From: Halomonas sp. YLGW01
GTDB lineage: Bacteria > Pseudomonadota > Gammaproteobacteria > Pseudomonadales > Halomonadaceae
Length of the DNA stretch: 64,000 bases
Reading direction: 5' to 3'
Assembly: GCF_014840935.1 (NCBI RefSeq)
Contig: NZ_CP062005.1
Location: forward strand, 1,178,001 to 1,242,000
Part shown: piece by piece, positions 1-12,790 of the stretch
Layout: each line of letters opens with the position of its first letter
Numbering within the stretch: the stretch's first letter is position 1
Notes under the pieces: model-generated
Databases searched by the model: none
The model's input: the letters and a program-made list of their open reading frames with translations, nothing else
Told to the model about the DNA's origin: nothing
Program-made: the position numbers and the translations under genes

Positions 1-299
1 TCGAGGCGCTGGACGCCGAGCCGGTGTTCTGTGATCTCGACGGCGCCGAGCTCGATCCCCAGACCCGCTATGTCTACCACGGCGAGGCGCGTCGTTTCAG
101 TGCGCTGACCTCAGGCGACAACCGTGGCCTCGATGGCCGCACCCTCAGGCTGCTGGAACAGGGCGACTGGGCGGCGCCAGGACTCGCCGCGCCGGCGCGC
201 TCGCTGGCGCGGGCCGCTCTGGCGCCGCTGCTCGGCTCGCGGCCCCTCAGGGCTCGCGAGCTGATGCAGCAACTGGCCGCATGCCGCCGTTCCGGCTGA
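1..299 (+). CDS. recO: DNA repair protein RecO, C-terminal fragment
   Basis: The frame is open from the left edge (codon phase begins at base 3) and ends in TGA at 297-299. About 98 residues remain. They include a run reading [16 protein letters not shown] near the end, which matches the C-terminal helix of RecO (typically LG.RPLKSREL). RecO loads RecA with RecF and RecR during recombinational repair. Its place directly before pdxJ is the usual gammaproteobacterial order (era-recO-pdxJ-acpS). The N-terminal OB fold and most of the Zn region lie outside the window. Identity rests on the C-terminal motif and on synteny. Confidence 0.85.
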   Translation, partial: EALDAEPVFCDLDGAELDPQTRYVYHGEARRFSALTSGDNRGLDGRTLRLLEQGDWAAPGLAAPARSLARAALAPLLGSRPLRARELMQQLAACRRSG

Positions 300-354
300 T
301 ATCCTGCCCCTAGCGTTCGACTCACCCCTGATTACCCACTGGAGAGGCTGTCTC

Positions 355-1179
355 ATGCATCCCCCTCGTATCCTGCTCGGCGTCAACATCGATCACATCG
401 CCACCCTGCGTCAGGCCCGCGGCACCCGGTTCCCCGACCCCGTTCAGGCGGCCCTGCTCGCCGAGGAAGCCGGGGCGGATGGCATCACCGTGCACCTGCG
501 GGAAGACCGTCGTCATATCCAGGAGCGCGATGTCAGGCTCCTCGCCGAGGTGCTGAACACCCGCATGAACCTCGAGATGGCGGTGACGCCGGCGATGATT
601 GAGCTGGCCGAGGAGATTCGCCCGGCCCATGTCTGCCTGGTGCCGGAAAAGCGCGAGGAGCTGACCACCGAGGGCGGACTCGACGTGGCCGGGGCGCGCG
701 AGACCATCGCCGCCGCCTGTGCGCGTCTGGCCGCGGTCGGCTGCGAGGTGTCGCTGTTCATCGATCCCGAGCCCGAGCAGATCGAAGCGGCGCGGGAGGT
801 CGGTGCGCCGGTGATCGAGCTGCACACCGGGGCCTATGCGGAGGCAGTGGGCGAAGAGGCCCATCGCGAGCATGCCCGTCTGTCGGCGGCCACCGAGATG
901 GCGCTGGAGCTGGGGCTGGTGGTCAACGCGGGGCATGGCCTGCACTACCACAATGTTGAGGCGATCGCCGCCATTCCGGGGCTCACCGAGCTGAACATCG
1001 GCCATGCGATCATCGCGCGTTCGCTGTTCGTGGGGCTCAAGGAGGCCGTGGCGGAGATGAAGCGCCTGGCGATCGCCGGCCAGGAAGCCGGCCTGGTGGC
1101 GGCGATGGAAGCCCACGATCATGATCATGACCACGCGCATGACCATGACCACCATGGTCATGAGCACGGTGAGGGCTAG
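355..1179 (+). CDS. pdxJ: Pyridoxine 5'-phosphate synthase PdxJ with His/Asp-rich C-terminal tail
   Basis: PdxJ condenses 1-deoxy-D-xylulose 5-phosphate with 3-amino-2-oxopropyl phosphate to make pyridoxine 5'-phosphate, the last committed step of de novo vitamin B6 synthesis in the cytoplasm. The product is 274 aa, beginning with the PdxJ signature [35 protein letters not shown] and [16 protein letters not shown] follow in family order. Family members usually end near 240-250 residues. Here about 25 extra residues of alternating His and Asp follow (DNA about 1108-1176). The start ATG follows GGAGAGG. acpS starts 5 bp after the stop, so the two are very likely co-transcribed. Confidence 0.97.
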   Translation: MHPPRILLGVNIDHIATLRQARGTRFPDPVQAALLAEEAGADGITVHLREDRRHIQERDVRLLAEVLNTRMNLEMAVTPAMIELAEEIRPAHVCLVPEKREELTTEGGLDVAGARETIAAACARLAAVGCEVSLFIDPEPEQIEAAREVGAPVIELHTGAYAEAVGEEAHREHARLSAATEMALELGLVVNAGHGLHYHNVEAIAAIPGLTELNIGHAIIARSLFVGLKEAVAEMKRLAIAGQEAGLVAAMEAHDHDHDHAHDHDHHGHEHGEG

Positions 1180-1501
1180 TCGGCATGATCCTGGGGATCG
1201 GCACCGATATCGCACGAGTGGCCCGCTTCGAGGCCGCCATGGCGCGCCACGGCGAGCGCTTCGCGGCGCGCCTGCTCGGGGCGCATGAGCAGGCTCGGCT
1301 TGCCGAGCATGGGCAGCCCGCCGCCTACCTGGCCAAGCGCTTCGCCGCCAAGGAGGCCTTCGTCAAGGCGCTCGGCACCGGCATGCGAGAGGGCATGCGC
1401 TGGGGCGAGATTCAGGTGGTCAACGACCGTCTGGGCCGGCCCGCGCTCAGCCTGTCGGGCCAGGCCCAGGTGCTAGCCGAGCGCCTGGGCGTGACCGGCC
1501 T

Positions 1502-4288
<2,787 letters not shown>

Positions 4289-4406
4289 GCACAACTCTCT
4301 AGCGACATCGTTTTCATGCAGTATGCCACAGCCTTTGCCCATCCCTGTCACCGCGACACGCCCGGCGATATAATGCGGTAAAAGACTTTTCCAGAAGGAA
4401 GGTTAG

Positions 4407-5303
4407 ATGCAGTTTCCCACGCTCGAGGATGTGGTTGGCAACACCCCGCTGGTGCGCCTGAAGCGCATCGCTGCCGGACGCAACAACACGCTGCTGGCCA
4501 AGCTCGAGGGCAACAATCCGGCCGGCTCGGTCAAGGATCGTCCGGCCCTGTCGATGATCAGTGAGGCCGAGGCCCGCGGCGAGATCGCCCCAGGCGATAC
4601 CCTGATCGAGGCCACCTCCGGCAATACCGGCATCGCGCTGGCCATGGCCGCCGCCATGAAGGGCTATCGCATGGTGCTGATCATGCCCGACAACGCTTCC
4701 AGTGAGCGCAAGCAGGCCATGGCGGCCTTCGGCGCCGAGCTGATTCCGGTCACCCGGGAGCAGGGCATGGAAGGGGCGCGGGATCTGGCCGACACCATGA
4801 TTGCCAATGGCGAGGGAAAGCCCCTCAACCAGTTCGCCAACCCCGACAATCCCCTGGCGCACTACCGCACCACCGGGCCGGAGCTGTGGCGCCAGACCGA
4901 GGGAACCATCACCCACTTCATCAGTTCGATGGGCACCACCGGGACCATCATGGGCGTCTCGCGCTATCTCAAGGAGCAGAATCCCGAGGTGCAGGTCATC
5001 GGCCTGCAACCCGAGGACGGCGCCAGCATCGCCGGCATCCGTCGCTGGCCCGAGGCCTACCTGCCGAGTATCTTCGAGCCCGCCCGAGTCGATCGGGTGA
5101 TCGATATCGGCCAGGCCGAGGCCGAGCAGCAGATGCGTCGCCTGGCGCGGGAAGAGGGCATCCTCGCCGGAGTCTCCTCCGGTGGCGCCCTGGCCGGTGC
5201 GCTGAAGATTGCCGAGGAAGTCGAAGACGCGGTGATCGCCTTCATCGTCTGCGATCGCGGCGATCGCTATCTTTCCACCGGCCTCTTCGCCCCGGAGCAA
5301 TAG
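4407..5303 (+). CDS. cysM: Cysteine synthase B (O-acetylserine sulfhydrylase B)
   Basis: A PLP enzyme making cysteine from O-acetylserine and sulfide or thiosulfate. The protein is 298 aa. The PLP lysine is K43 in NNPAGSVKDRPA and the phosphate/substrate loop SGNTG lies at about 71-75. IAGVSSGGALAGALKIA supplies the second glycine-rich loop. The short length and NPAGSVKDRPA motif favour CysM over CysK. The ATG follows AGAAGGAAGG. It stands between gacS (divergent) and rlmD (1 bp after its stop), the standard pseudomonad order. Confidence 0.95.
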   Translation: MQFPTLEDVVGNTPLVRLKRIAAGRNNTLLAKLEGNNPAGSVKDRPALSMISEAEARGEIAPGDTLIEATSGNTGIALAMAAAMKGYRMVLIMPDNASSERKQAMAAFGAELIPVTREQGMEGARDLADTMIANGEGKPLNQFANPDNPLAHYRTTGPELWRQTEGTITHFISSMGTTGTIMGVSRYLKEQNPEVQVIGLQPEDGASIAGIRRWPEAYLPSIFEPARVDRVIDIGQAEAEQQMRRLAREEGILAGVSSGGALAGALKIAEEVEDAVIAFIVCDRGDRYLSTGLFAPEQ

Positions 5304-5304
5304 G

Positions 5305-6765
5305 ATGGCGATGCTAGGCAAGCGGCGCTCGCCGAGACCGGCCACCCGGAAACCCTCGTCCACCCGCCCGACTCCGCCCGCTGCGGATGAGGGCGTGACG
5401 ATCCTGCGGCTCGCCCACGACGGGCGAGGCGTGGCCCGCGATGCGGCCGGCAAGACCCTGTTCGTGGATCGTGCCCTGCCCGGTGAACGGGTCGAGGTGG
5501 CCGTGCACAAGAGCCGCCAGCGCTTCGACGAGGCGCATGTGCGCGAGGTGCTCAAGGCCGCCCCCGAGCGAGTGACGCCGACTTGCCCGCATTTCGGCGT
5601 CTGTGGCGGCTGTGATCTCCAGCATCAGACCCTCGAGGCCCAGCGTAATCACAAGCAGCAGGTGCTGGTCGAGCAGCTGGCGCGCCAGGGGCTTGAGCTC
5701 GAGCAGTCGCCCGACCTGCTGGCCGGCGAGGGTCTGGGCTATCGGCGCCGCGCCCGGCTCGGGGTCAAGGTGGATGCCGAGGGTAGTATCCATCTGGGCT
5801 TCCGCGCCCGAGGCAGCCATCACCTGATCGACATGACCGCATGTCCGGTGCTGGTGCCGGCCCTCGAGGCCTTGCTGTCGCCGCTGCGCGAGCGGCTCGC
5901 GACCCTCGATGCACCGCGTCAGGTGGGGCATCTTGAGCTGATCGCAAGCGATGCCGGCGTCTGTCTGGTGGTGCGTCAGCTGCGCGATCAGCCGGCCGAT
6001 GCCAAGCACTGGAACGCCTTCGCCGCGGCCCACGGGCTGTCGCTTGGCTGGCTGGTCGGCCGCGAGACGCCGCGTCTCGAGTGGCTCACCGAGGCGCCGG
6101 ATCTTCACTACGGCCTGACGCTGTCCGACTCTGGACAGGCGCCTGGACAGGAGCCTGAACAGGAAAAGACGCGCGAGCTGGTGCTGGGTTTCGCCCCGGG
6201 CGACTTCCTGCAGGTCAATGCCGAGGTCAACCAGTGCCTGGTTGATACCGCCCTTGCGTGGCTGGCGCCTCAGGCCGGTGAGCGGGTACTCGACTGCTTC
6301 GCCGGGGTGGGCAATTTTAGCCTGGCGCTGGCCGCGCGCACGGGTGAGGTGACCGGCGTGGAGGGGAGTCCCAGGATGGTCGAGCGGCTGGCCGCCAATG
6401 CCCGGCGCAACGGCTTCGCGGGGATCACCGCCCGCCAGGCGGACCTGAGTCGCGAGGATCAGGCCCGTGCGCTGCTGGCCGAGACCGAGTGGGACCTGGT
6501 GGTGCTGGACCCGCCCCGGGAGGGCGCCGAGGCCCTGTCCCGCCGGCTGGCCACCTCCCGAGTCTCGCGGATCCTCTATGTCTCCTGTGACCCGGCAACC
6601 CTCGCCCGGGACGCGGCCCACCTGGTGGCCGGTGGCTACCGGCTCAAGCGTGCGGCGGTCGCCGACATGTTTGCGCAGACGGCCCACCTCGAGGCCGTGC
6701 TGCTATTTGAGCACCCCGAATTTCCTGCGTCCGCGGCGACGCCGGCGCAGATGCCAAAGGAGTGA
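5305..6765 (+). CDS. rlmD: 23S rRNA (uracil-1939-C5)-methyltransferase RlmD
   Basis: A SAM-dependent methyltransferase that makes m5U1939 in 23S rRNA. The 486 aa hold a basic N-terminus, a TRAM domain (about 28-88), the four [4Fe-4S] cysteines C94, C100, C103 (CPHFGVCGGC) and C180, and a Rossmann methyltransferase domain with LDCFAGVGNFSLALA. The catalytic loop is YVSCDPATLARD, with nucleophile C428. It starts 1 bp after cysM. Its 3' end carries the AAGGAG Shine-Dalgarno for relA. Confidence 0.95.
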   Translation: MAMLGKRRSPRPATRKPSSTRPTPPAADEGVTILRLAHDGRGVARDAAGKTLFVDRALPGERVEVAVHKSRQRFDEAHVREVLKAAPERVTPTCPHFGVCGGCDLQHQTLEAQRNHKQQVLVEQLARQGLELEQSPDLLAGEGLGYRRRARLGVKVDAEGSIHLGFRARGSHHLIDMTACPVLVPALEALLSPLRERLATLDAPRQVGHLELIASDAGVCLVVRQLRDQPADAKHWNAFAAAHGLSLGWLVGRETPRLEWLTEAPDLHYGLTLSDSGQAPGQEPEQEKTRELVLGFAPGDFLQVNAEVNQCLVDTALAWLAPQAGERVLDCFAGVGNFSLALAARTGEVTGVEGSPRMVERLAANARRNGFAGITARQADLSREDQARALLAETEWDLVVLDPPREGAEALSRRLATSRVSRILYVSCDPATLARDAAHLVAGGYRLKRAAVADMFAQTAHLEAVLLFEHPEFPASAATPAQMPKE

Positions 6766-6771
6766 AGCACC

Positions 6772-9051
6772 ATGGTGAAGGTGCGTGATGACCAGCCGCT
6801 GACCGATGACGGCGCGGTGGATCTCGAGCAATGGCTGGCTCGCCTGGGCGAGGAGGCCTTGCTGACCGATGTCGGACGACTGCGCGAGGTCTGCGAACTG
6901 GCTCGCCGGTTGGCCGACGAGGCGAGCCAGGCTCAGCAGCTCGGGCTTGGCAATGGCTCGAGCTATCGCATGGGCCTGGAAATGGCGGACATCCTCGGTG
7001 AGCTCAAGCTCGATCAGACCGCTCTGGAAGCCGCCGTCCTGTATCGCTCGGTGCGCGTTGGGCTGATCTCGGTTGAGGCCATCGAGAAGCGCTTCGGCAA
7101 GGAAGTCGCCAGCCTGATCGAGGGCGTGCTGCAGATGGCGGCGATCAGTCATCAGGCGCTGCCCAGTCAGGACATGACCCAGTACAACCAGCAGGACAAC
7201 TTGCGACGCATGCTGGTGACCATGATCGACGACGTGCGGGTCGCACTGATCAAGATCGCCGAGCGCACCTGCGCCCTGCGCCAGGTCAAGGACTCCACTC
7301 GCGACAAGCGTCTGCGAGTGGCCCGCGAGGTGTTCGACATCTATGGCCCGCTGGCGCATCGGCTGGGCATCGGCCATCTCAAGTGGGAGCTCGAGGACCT
7401 GTCCTTTCGCTATCTCCACGAGGCCGAGTACAAGTCGATCGCCAAGCAGCTCGCCGAAAAGCGTCTCGACCGGACCCGCTACATCAACGATGTGGTGGGC
7501 ACGCTCAAGGAGCTGCTGGAAGCGCAGGGCATCCACGAGTACGACGTCGACGGCCGTGCCAAGCATATCTACTCGATCTGGCGGAAGATGCAGCGCAAGC
7601 ACATCGACTTCTCCCAGGTCTATGACGTGCGGGCGGTGCGTATCCTGGTGCCCCGGGTAGCCGACTGCTATACGGCGCTGGGCATCGTCCACTCGCGCTG
7701 GCATCACGTGCCTCACGAGTTCGACGACTACATCGCCAATCCCAAGAAGAATGGCTACCAGTCGCTGCATACCGCGGTGATCGGTCCCGAGAACAAGGTG
7801 CTCGAGATTCAGATCCGCACCTTCGCCATGCACGAGGAAGCAGAACTCGGCGTCTGTGCTCACTGGCGCTACAAGGGCCACGACACCAAGGCCAAGAGCC
7901 GCAGCTACGAGGACAAGATCGCCTGGCTGCGCCAGGTGCTCGAATGGCAGGAGGAGGTCGGCGGCTTCGGCGACCTGCGCGAGGAACTCTCAAGCGACGT
8001 GGCACCGGACCGCATCTACGTCTTCACCCCCGACGGCCATGTCATCGATCTGCCGCGGGTCGCCACGCCGATCGACTTCGCCTACCGGGTGCACACCGAG
8101 ATCGGTCACCGCTGTCGTGGCGCCAAGGTCAACGGTCGCATCGTACCGCTGACCTACGAGCTCAAGACCGGCCAGCAGATCGAGATCCTCACGGCCACCA
8201 AGGGCGGCCCCAGCCGCGACTGGCTCAACCCCTCGGTGGGCTTCGTGCGCACCTCTCGGGCGCGAGCCAAGATCCAGGCCTGGTTCAAGCAGCAGGCCCG
8301 TGGCCAGAACCTCGAGGAGGGCAAGGCGCTCTTCGACAAGGAGATGAAGCGCCTCGACGTCGAGGACATCGACCTCACGACCCTGGCGCAGAAGGTCAAC
8401 TACACGACCCCCGAGGACATGTATGCGGCCATCGGTGCTGGTGATCTGCGCATCGGTCAGGTGCTGCATCAGGCGCAGCAGCTGTTCGGCGAGCACGATG
8501 ACCAGGAGCAGCTCGACCGGCTGTTGGCCAAGCCGCGCCGCGAGAAGCAGGCCGCCGGTGGCCAGGACATCACCGTGCTGGGGGTGGGCAATCTCAAGAC
8601 CAGCATGGCCAACTGCTGCCACCCGGTGCCCGGCGAGCAGATCGTCGGCTTCATTACCCAGGGGCGCGGCGTCACCGTGCACCGCCAGGACTGCCCGAAC
8701 ATCCTCCAGCTGCGCCTCGACGAGCCCAAGCGTATCATCGAGGTGGAGTGGGGCGAGCGGGCCGCGACCCGCTATCCGGTGGATATCGAGATCGAGGCCT
8801 GGGACCGTTCGGGCCTCCTGCGGGATGTCACCGGCGTGTTGGGCAACGACAAGGTCAACGTGCTCTCGGTGAACACCCAGACCGATGAGGTCGAGGGCCT
8901 GGCGAGAATGACCATTACCCTCGAGGTCGATGGACTGGAGACCCTGGGGCGGCTGTTCTCGCGCATCCAGCAGCTCTCCAACGTGCTCGATGTCAAGCGC
9001 CTGAGAAGCGGTGCCAAGGGCAAGGCCCGTGGCAAGGGAGGGCGCTCATGA
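6772..9051 (+). CDS. relA: GTP pyrophosphokinase RelA, (p)ppGpp synthetase I
   Basis: Ribosome-associated synthetase that makes (p)ppGpp from GTP/GDP and ATP on amino-acid starvation. The 759 aa run in family order: an N-terminal pseudo-hydrolase domain, synthetase domain (motif NGYQSLHTAVIGP), TGS domain (IYVFTPDGHVIDLPR), a helical/zinc-finger region with the NCCHPVPGE motif, and a C-terminal ACT domain (DRSGLLRDVTGVL). The hydrolase segment reads LYRSVRVGLISVEAIEKRFG where SpoT has the HDxxED metal motif, so the protein should be synthetase-only. That separates RelA from SpoT. ATGA overlap with mazG (9048-9051) indicates coupled translation. Confidence 0.96.
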   Translation: MVKVRDDQPLTDDGAVDLEQWLARLGEEALLTDVGRLREVCELARRLADEASQAQQLGLGNGSSYRMGLEMADILGELKLDQTALEAAVLYRSVRVGLISVEAIEKRFGKEVASLIEGVLQMAAISHQALPSQDMTQYNQQDNLRRMLVTMIDDVRVALIKIAERTCALRQVKDSTRDKRLRVAREVFDIYGPLAHRLGIGHLKWELEDLSFRYLHEAEYKSIAKQLAEKRLDRTRYINDVVGTLKELLEAQGIHEYDVDGRAKHIYSIWRKMQRKHIDFSQVYDVRAVRILVPRVADCYTALGIVHSRWHHVPHEFDDYIANPKKNGYQSLHTAVIGPENKVLEIQIRTFAMHEEAELGVCAHWRYKGHDTKAKSRSYEDKIAWLRQVLEWQEEVGGFGDLREELSSDVAPDRIYVFTPDGHVIDLPRVATPIDFAYRVHTEIGHRCRGAKVNGRIVPLTYELKTGQQIEILTATKGGPSRDWLNPSVGFVRTSRARAKIQAWFKQQARGQNLEEGKALFDKEMKRLDVEDIDLTTLAQKVNYTTPEDMYAAIGAGDLRIGQVLHQAQQLFGEHDDQEQLDRLLAKPRREKQAAGGQDITVLGVGNLKTSMANCCHPVPGEQIVGFITQGRGVTVHRQDCPNILQLRLDEPKRIIEVEWGERAATRYPVDIEIEAWDRSGLLRDVTGVLGNDKVNVLSVNTQTDEVEGLARMTITLEVDGLETLGRLFSRIQQLSNVLDVKRLRSGAKGKARGKGGRS

Positions 9052-9926
9052 GCGAGCGCCACGGCCTCGATGACCTGCTGACCCTGATGGCGGTGCTGCG
9101 CGATGCCGAGCAGGGCTGCCCGTGGGATCTCAAGCAGGACTGGGACACGATCGTGCCGCACACCCTCGAGGAGGCCTATGAAGTCGCCGATGCCATCGAG
9201 CGCCGGGCCTTCGACGAGTTGCCGGGCGAGCTGGGGGATTTGCTGTTCCAGGTGGTCTACTACAGCCAGTTCGGTCGCGAGGAAGGGCGCTTCGACTTCC
9301 ATGACGTGGTGCACACCCTGACCGCCAAGATGCTCCGGCGCCATCCCCATGTCTTTCCCGATGGCACCCTGAGCTCACGCCGCGGCAATGCGAGTGCCGC
9401 CGAGATCGAGAGCGCCCAGGCCCCTGGGCTTGACAACATCAATAGGCGCTGGGAGGCCCTCAAGGCCGAGGAGCGCACCGAGCGTTCGGCGCATTCGGTG
9501 CTCGATGACGTGCCCCGCAACCTGCCGGCGCTGTCCCGCGCCGCCAAGCTCTCCAAGCGGGCCGCGCGGGTCGGCTTCGACTGGCCCGATCACCGCGGCG
9601 TGCTGGACAAGATCCGCGAGGAACTCGACGAGGTCGAGGAGGCACTGGCCGCAGGCGATCATGAACACGCCGGCGAGGAAGTAGGCGACCTGCTGTTCGC
9701 GGTGGTCAATCTCGCCCGTACTCTCAAGACCGATCCCGAGCAGCGCCTGCGCGGCACCAACGCCAAGTTCGAGCGACGCTTCCGCCATGTGGAGTCGGCC
9801 CTGGCCGCCGAGGGCAAGGCGCCGGGCCAGGCCGGCCTCGAGGACATGGAGCATCATTGGCAGGCCGCCAAGGTGCTTGAAAAGAATGGCGAGGCGCTTG
9901 AAAAGAACGGCGAAACGTCGGCCTGA
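9048..9926 (+). CDS. mazG: Nucleoside triphosphate pyrophosphohydrolase MazG
   Basis: Hydrolyses NTPs or dNTPs to monophosphates and PPi; in E. coli it also lowers ppGpp, which suits its place directly after relA. The 292-aa protein contains two tandem MazG helical domains. Their acidic Mg-binding helices are visible as EEAYEVADAIE (first copy) and EELDEVEEALAAG (second copy). RAAKLSKRAARVGFDWP marks the linker to the second domain. The C-terminus ends in two near-identical 21-bp DNA repeats (9876-9896 and 9897-9917) encoding LEKNGEA/LEKNGET, beyond the usual family end. The start overlaps the relA stop by 4 bp. Confidence 0.95.
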   Translation: MSERHGLDDLLTLMAVLRDAEQGCPWDLKQDWDTIVPHTLEEAYEVADAIERRAFDELPGELGDLLFQVVYYSQFGREEGRFDFHDVVHTLTAKMLRRHPHVFPDGTLSSRRGNASAAEIESAQAPGLDNINRRWEALKAEERTERSAHSVLDDVPRNLPALSRAAKLSKRAARVGFDWPDHRGVLDKIREELDEVEEALAAGDHEHAGEEVGDLLFAVVNLARTLKTDPEQRLRGTNAKFERRFRHVESALAAEGKAPGQAGLEDMEHHWQAAKVLEKNGEALEKNGETSA

Positions 9927-10060
9927 TGGCCAGCAGGATCGCTCGCCAGACGAACAGGACACGGCGCTCGCGCGCCCGAGGAAAGACATCTCATCGCGGT
10001 GCGGGAGTCGCCATTGCAGTAGCGGGTCAACAATTCCAATAGCCGACAGGAGGGATGTCT

Positions 10061-12709
10061 GTGAGCGACGATCTGCATGAATCTTTGCGAGAAAATGTCC
10101 GTGTGCTGGGCGATAGCCTGGGGCGAACCATCGCCGATGATCTGGGCGAGGGCTTCGTCGACAAGATCGAGTCCATCCGCGGCCTGGCCAAGCGCGGCCG
10201 GCAGGGCGATCCCGAAGGGCGCCGCGAGCTGATCGAATACCTGCGTCGGCTGCCGGATCGCGATCTCTTGCCGGTCACTCGGGCCTTCAACCAGTTCCTC
10301 AATCTCGCCAATATCGCCGAGCAGCACTACCGGGCGCGCTTTCGCCGTGTCGAGGACTACAAGCCGGGCTCCCAACCCGAGCTTGGCGAGCTGATCGCCC
10401 GGGCACGCAAGGCCGGCCACTCGCCCCGCGAGCTGGTCGAGTCGCTGGCCAGCATGCGGGTCGAACTGGTGCTGACGGCCCATCCTACCGAGGTCATTCG
10501 CCGCACCCTGATCCAGAAATACGACGCCATCGACGACTGCCTGACCGGGCTCGAGTCGACCGTCGACTCGCCGGAGAAGGTGTCGCGGGTCCATGGCCGG
10601 CTGGAAGAGCTGATCAGCCAGGCCTGGCATACCGACGAGATCCGTCACGAGCGTCCTACTCCGGTCGACGAGGCCAAGTGGGGCTTCGCGGTGATCGAGA
10701 ACTCGCTGTGGCAGGCGGTGCCCGATTTCCACCGCGACCTCGACAGCCTGCTGCTCGACGCCGCCGGCGAGCGCCTGCCGCTGGATGCCGCGCCGCTGCG
10801 CTTCGCTTCATGGATGGGCGGCGATCGCGACGGCAACCCCAATGTCACCGCCAAGGTCACCCGCGAGGTCCTGCTGCTGGGTCGCTGGATGGCCGCGGAT
10901 CTGTATCTGCGCGATCTCGACCAGCTCAAGGCCGAGCTGTCGATGTGGAAGGCCAACAGCGCCCTGCGCGCCGAGGTCGGTGATGCCCCGGAGCCCTATC
11001 GGGAACTGCTCAAGCGCCTTACCGCTAAGGTCGAGGCCACCCGCGACTGGGCCAAGGCCGGCCTCGACGGCGAGCCCCACGAGGGCGGGCCGATCATCGA
11101 ACATCGCGATCAGCTTTATGCGCCGCTGCTGGCCTGCTACCGCTCGTTGTGCGATGTCGGCCTGGATACCATCGCCAACGGCGTGCTGCTCGACACCCTG
11201 CGCCGGGTCGCCGTGTTCGGCGTCACCCTGACCAAGCTGGATCTGCGTCAGGAATCGACCCGCCATAGCCAGGTGTTCGACGAGCTGACCGACTACCTGG
11301 GCCTCGGCCACTATCAGGACTGGGATGAAGAGCAGCGCCAGGATTTCCTGCTCGGTGAGCTTGAGTCCCGTCGGCCCCTGATCCCGCGGCGCTGGGAGTG
11401 CTCCGGCGAGACCCGCGAGGTCATCGACACCTTCCGGGTGATCGCCTCCGAGCAGCGCGAGGCGCTCGGGACCTACATCATCTCCATGGCCGGTCAGCCG
11501 TCCGATGTGCTGGCGGTGGCGCTGCTGATGAAGGAGGTCGGCGGCGACGTGGCCCTGCCCATCGCGCCCCTGTTCGAGACCCTGGATGACCTCAACCGGG
11601 CCGGTGACGTCATCGACCGGCTGCTGGCGCTGCCGGGCTATCGCCGCCTGGCCGGCGACGAGCAGGAGGTGATGATCGGTTACTCCGATTCGGCCAAGGA
11701 CGCCGGCCAGCTGGCCGCCGCCTGGGCCCAGTATCGGGCCCAGGAGACCCTGGTCGAGGTCTGCAAACGCCGTGGGGTGGATCTCACGCTCTTCCATGGT
11801 CGCGGTGGCACCGTGGGCCGCGGGGGCGGTCCGGCGCACGCGGCGATCCTCTCCCAGCCGCCGGGCTCGGTGAATGGCAGTCTGCGGGTCACCGAGCAGG
11901 GGGAGATGATCCGCTTCAAGTTCGGTCAGCCGGACATCGCCCTGCGCTCGATGGAGATCTATGCCTGCGCGGTGCTCGAGGCGACGCTGCTGCCGCCGCC
12001 GTCTCCCGAACCCGCCTGGCGGGAGGAGATGGATCACCTCGCCGAGGTGGCTCATAAGGCCTATGTGGGCGTAGTGCGCGAGAATTCGGACTTCGTGCCC
12101 TATTTCCGCGCGGTGACGCCGGAAGGGTCCTTGGGGCGGCTGCCGCTGGGCTCGCGACCCACCAAGCGACGCCAGGACGGCGGCGTCGAGACCCTGCGCG
12201 CCATCCCCTGGATATTCGCCTGGACCCAGACCCGCCTGATGCTGCCGGCCTGGTTAGGCAGCGGCGAGGCCTTCGTCCAGCGCTTGGCCGAGCCCGGAGG
12301 CCTCGAGCGGTTGCAGGAAATGCGTAGCCGCTGGCCCTTCTTCGGCACCTATCTGGACATGCTGGAGATGCTGTCCGCCAAGGCCGATATCGACATCGCC
12401 GCCTACTACGAGCGGCGGCTGGTCGACGAGCCGGGGCTGCTGGAACTGGGCGCAGAACTGCGCGGTCGCTTCACGAAACTGCAGGCGGCGCTGCTCGATA
12501 TCCTCGACCAGCAGGAGCTTCTGGAGAACACGCCGCTGATTCACCAGGCCATCGAGGTGCGTAATCCCTATATCGACCCGCTGCATGGCCTGCAGGCCGA
12601 GCTCTTGCAGCGTAACCGGGATGCCGATGGCGCCATCAGCCCGTCGCTGACCCGTGCCTTGATGGTGACCATGGCGGGCATTTCCGCGGGGCTTCGCAAC
12701 ACGGGGTAA
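10061..12709 (+). CDS. ppc: Phosphoenolpyruvate carboxylase
   Basis: Anaplerotic enzyme fixing bicarbonate onto PEP to give oxaloacetate. The 882-aa chain shows VLTAHPTEVIRRT (catalytic His), MGGDRDGNPNVTAKVT, FHGRGGTVGRGGGP, and the C-terminal RNTG end typical of PEPC. I chose GTG at 10061 because the perfect AGGAGG at 10048-10053 touches the upstream in-frame ATG at 10055 but sits 7 nt from this GTG. The 134 bp between mazG and ppc should hold its promoter. It appears monocistronic and is followed by a strong hairpin at 12761-12790. Confidence 0.95.
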   Translation: MSDDLHESLRENVRVLGDSLGRTIADDLGEGFVDKIESIRGLAKRGRQGDPEGRRELIEYLRRLPDRDLLPVTRAFNQFLNLANIAEQHYRARFRRVEDYKPGSQPELGELIARARKAGHSPRELVESLASMRVELVLTAHPTEVIRRTLIQKYDAIDDCLTGLESTVDSPEKVSRVHGRLEELISQAWHTDEIRHERPTPVDEAKWGFAVIENSLWQAVPDFHRDLDSLLLDAAGERLPLDAAPLRFASWMGGDRDGNPNVTAKVTREVLLLGRWMAADLYLRDLDQLKAELSMWKANSALRAEVGDAPEPYRELLKRLTAKVEATRDWAKAGLDGEPHEGGPIIEHRDQLYAPLLACYRSLCDVGLDTIANGVLLDTLRRVAVFGVTLTKLDLRQESTRHSQVFDELTDYLGLGHYQDWDEEQRQDFLLGELESRRPLIPRRWECSGETREVIDTFRVIASEQREALGTYIISMAGQPSDVLAVALLMKEVGGDVALPIAPLFETLDDLNRAGDVIDRLLALPGYRRLAGDEQEVMIGYSDSAKDAGQLAAAWAQYRAQETLVEVCKRRGVDLTLFHGRGGTVGRGGGPAHAAILSQPPGSVNGSLRVTEQGEMIRFKFGQPDIALRSMEIYACAVLEATLLPPPSPEPAWREEMDHLAEVAHKAYVGVVRENSDFVPYFRAVTPEGSLGRLPLGSRPTKRRQDGGVETLRAIPWIFAWTQTRLMLPAWLGSGEAFVQRLAEPGGLERLQEMRSRWPFFGTYLDMLEMLSAKADIDIAAYYERRLVDEPGLLELGAELRGRFTKLQAALLDILDQQELLENTPLIHQAIEVRNPYIDPLHGLQAELLQRNRDADGAISPSLTRALMVTMAGISAGLRNTG

Positions 12710-12760
12710 ATCCTTGCCTGGGAGTTCTCGGTCGGCGGTTTATCCGACGCCTTCGCAAGC

Positions 12761-12790
12761 CTGGCGGTGCGAATCCACTCGCACCGCTAG
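12761..12790 (+). terminator. Hairpin downstream of ppc
   Basis: Stem CTGGCGGTGCGA pairs with TCGCACCGCTAG (12 bp with one G-U) around a 6-nt loop, ATCCAC, 52 bp after the ppc stop. No T-run follows, so it may be a 3'-end stabilising hairpin or a Rho-type boundary rather than a classical intrinsic terminator. Confidence 0.55.
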
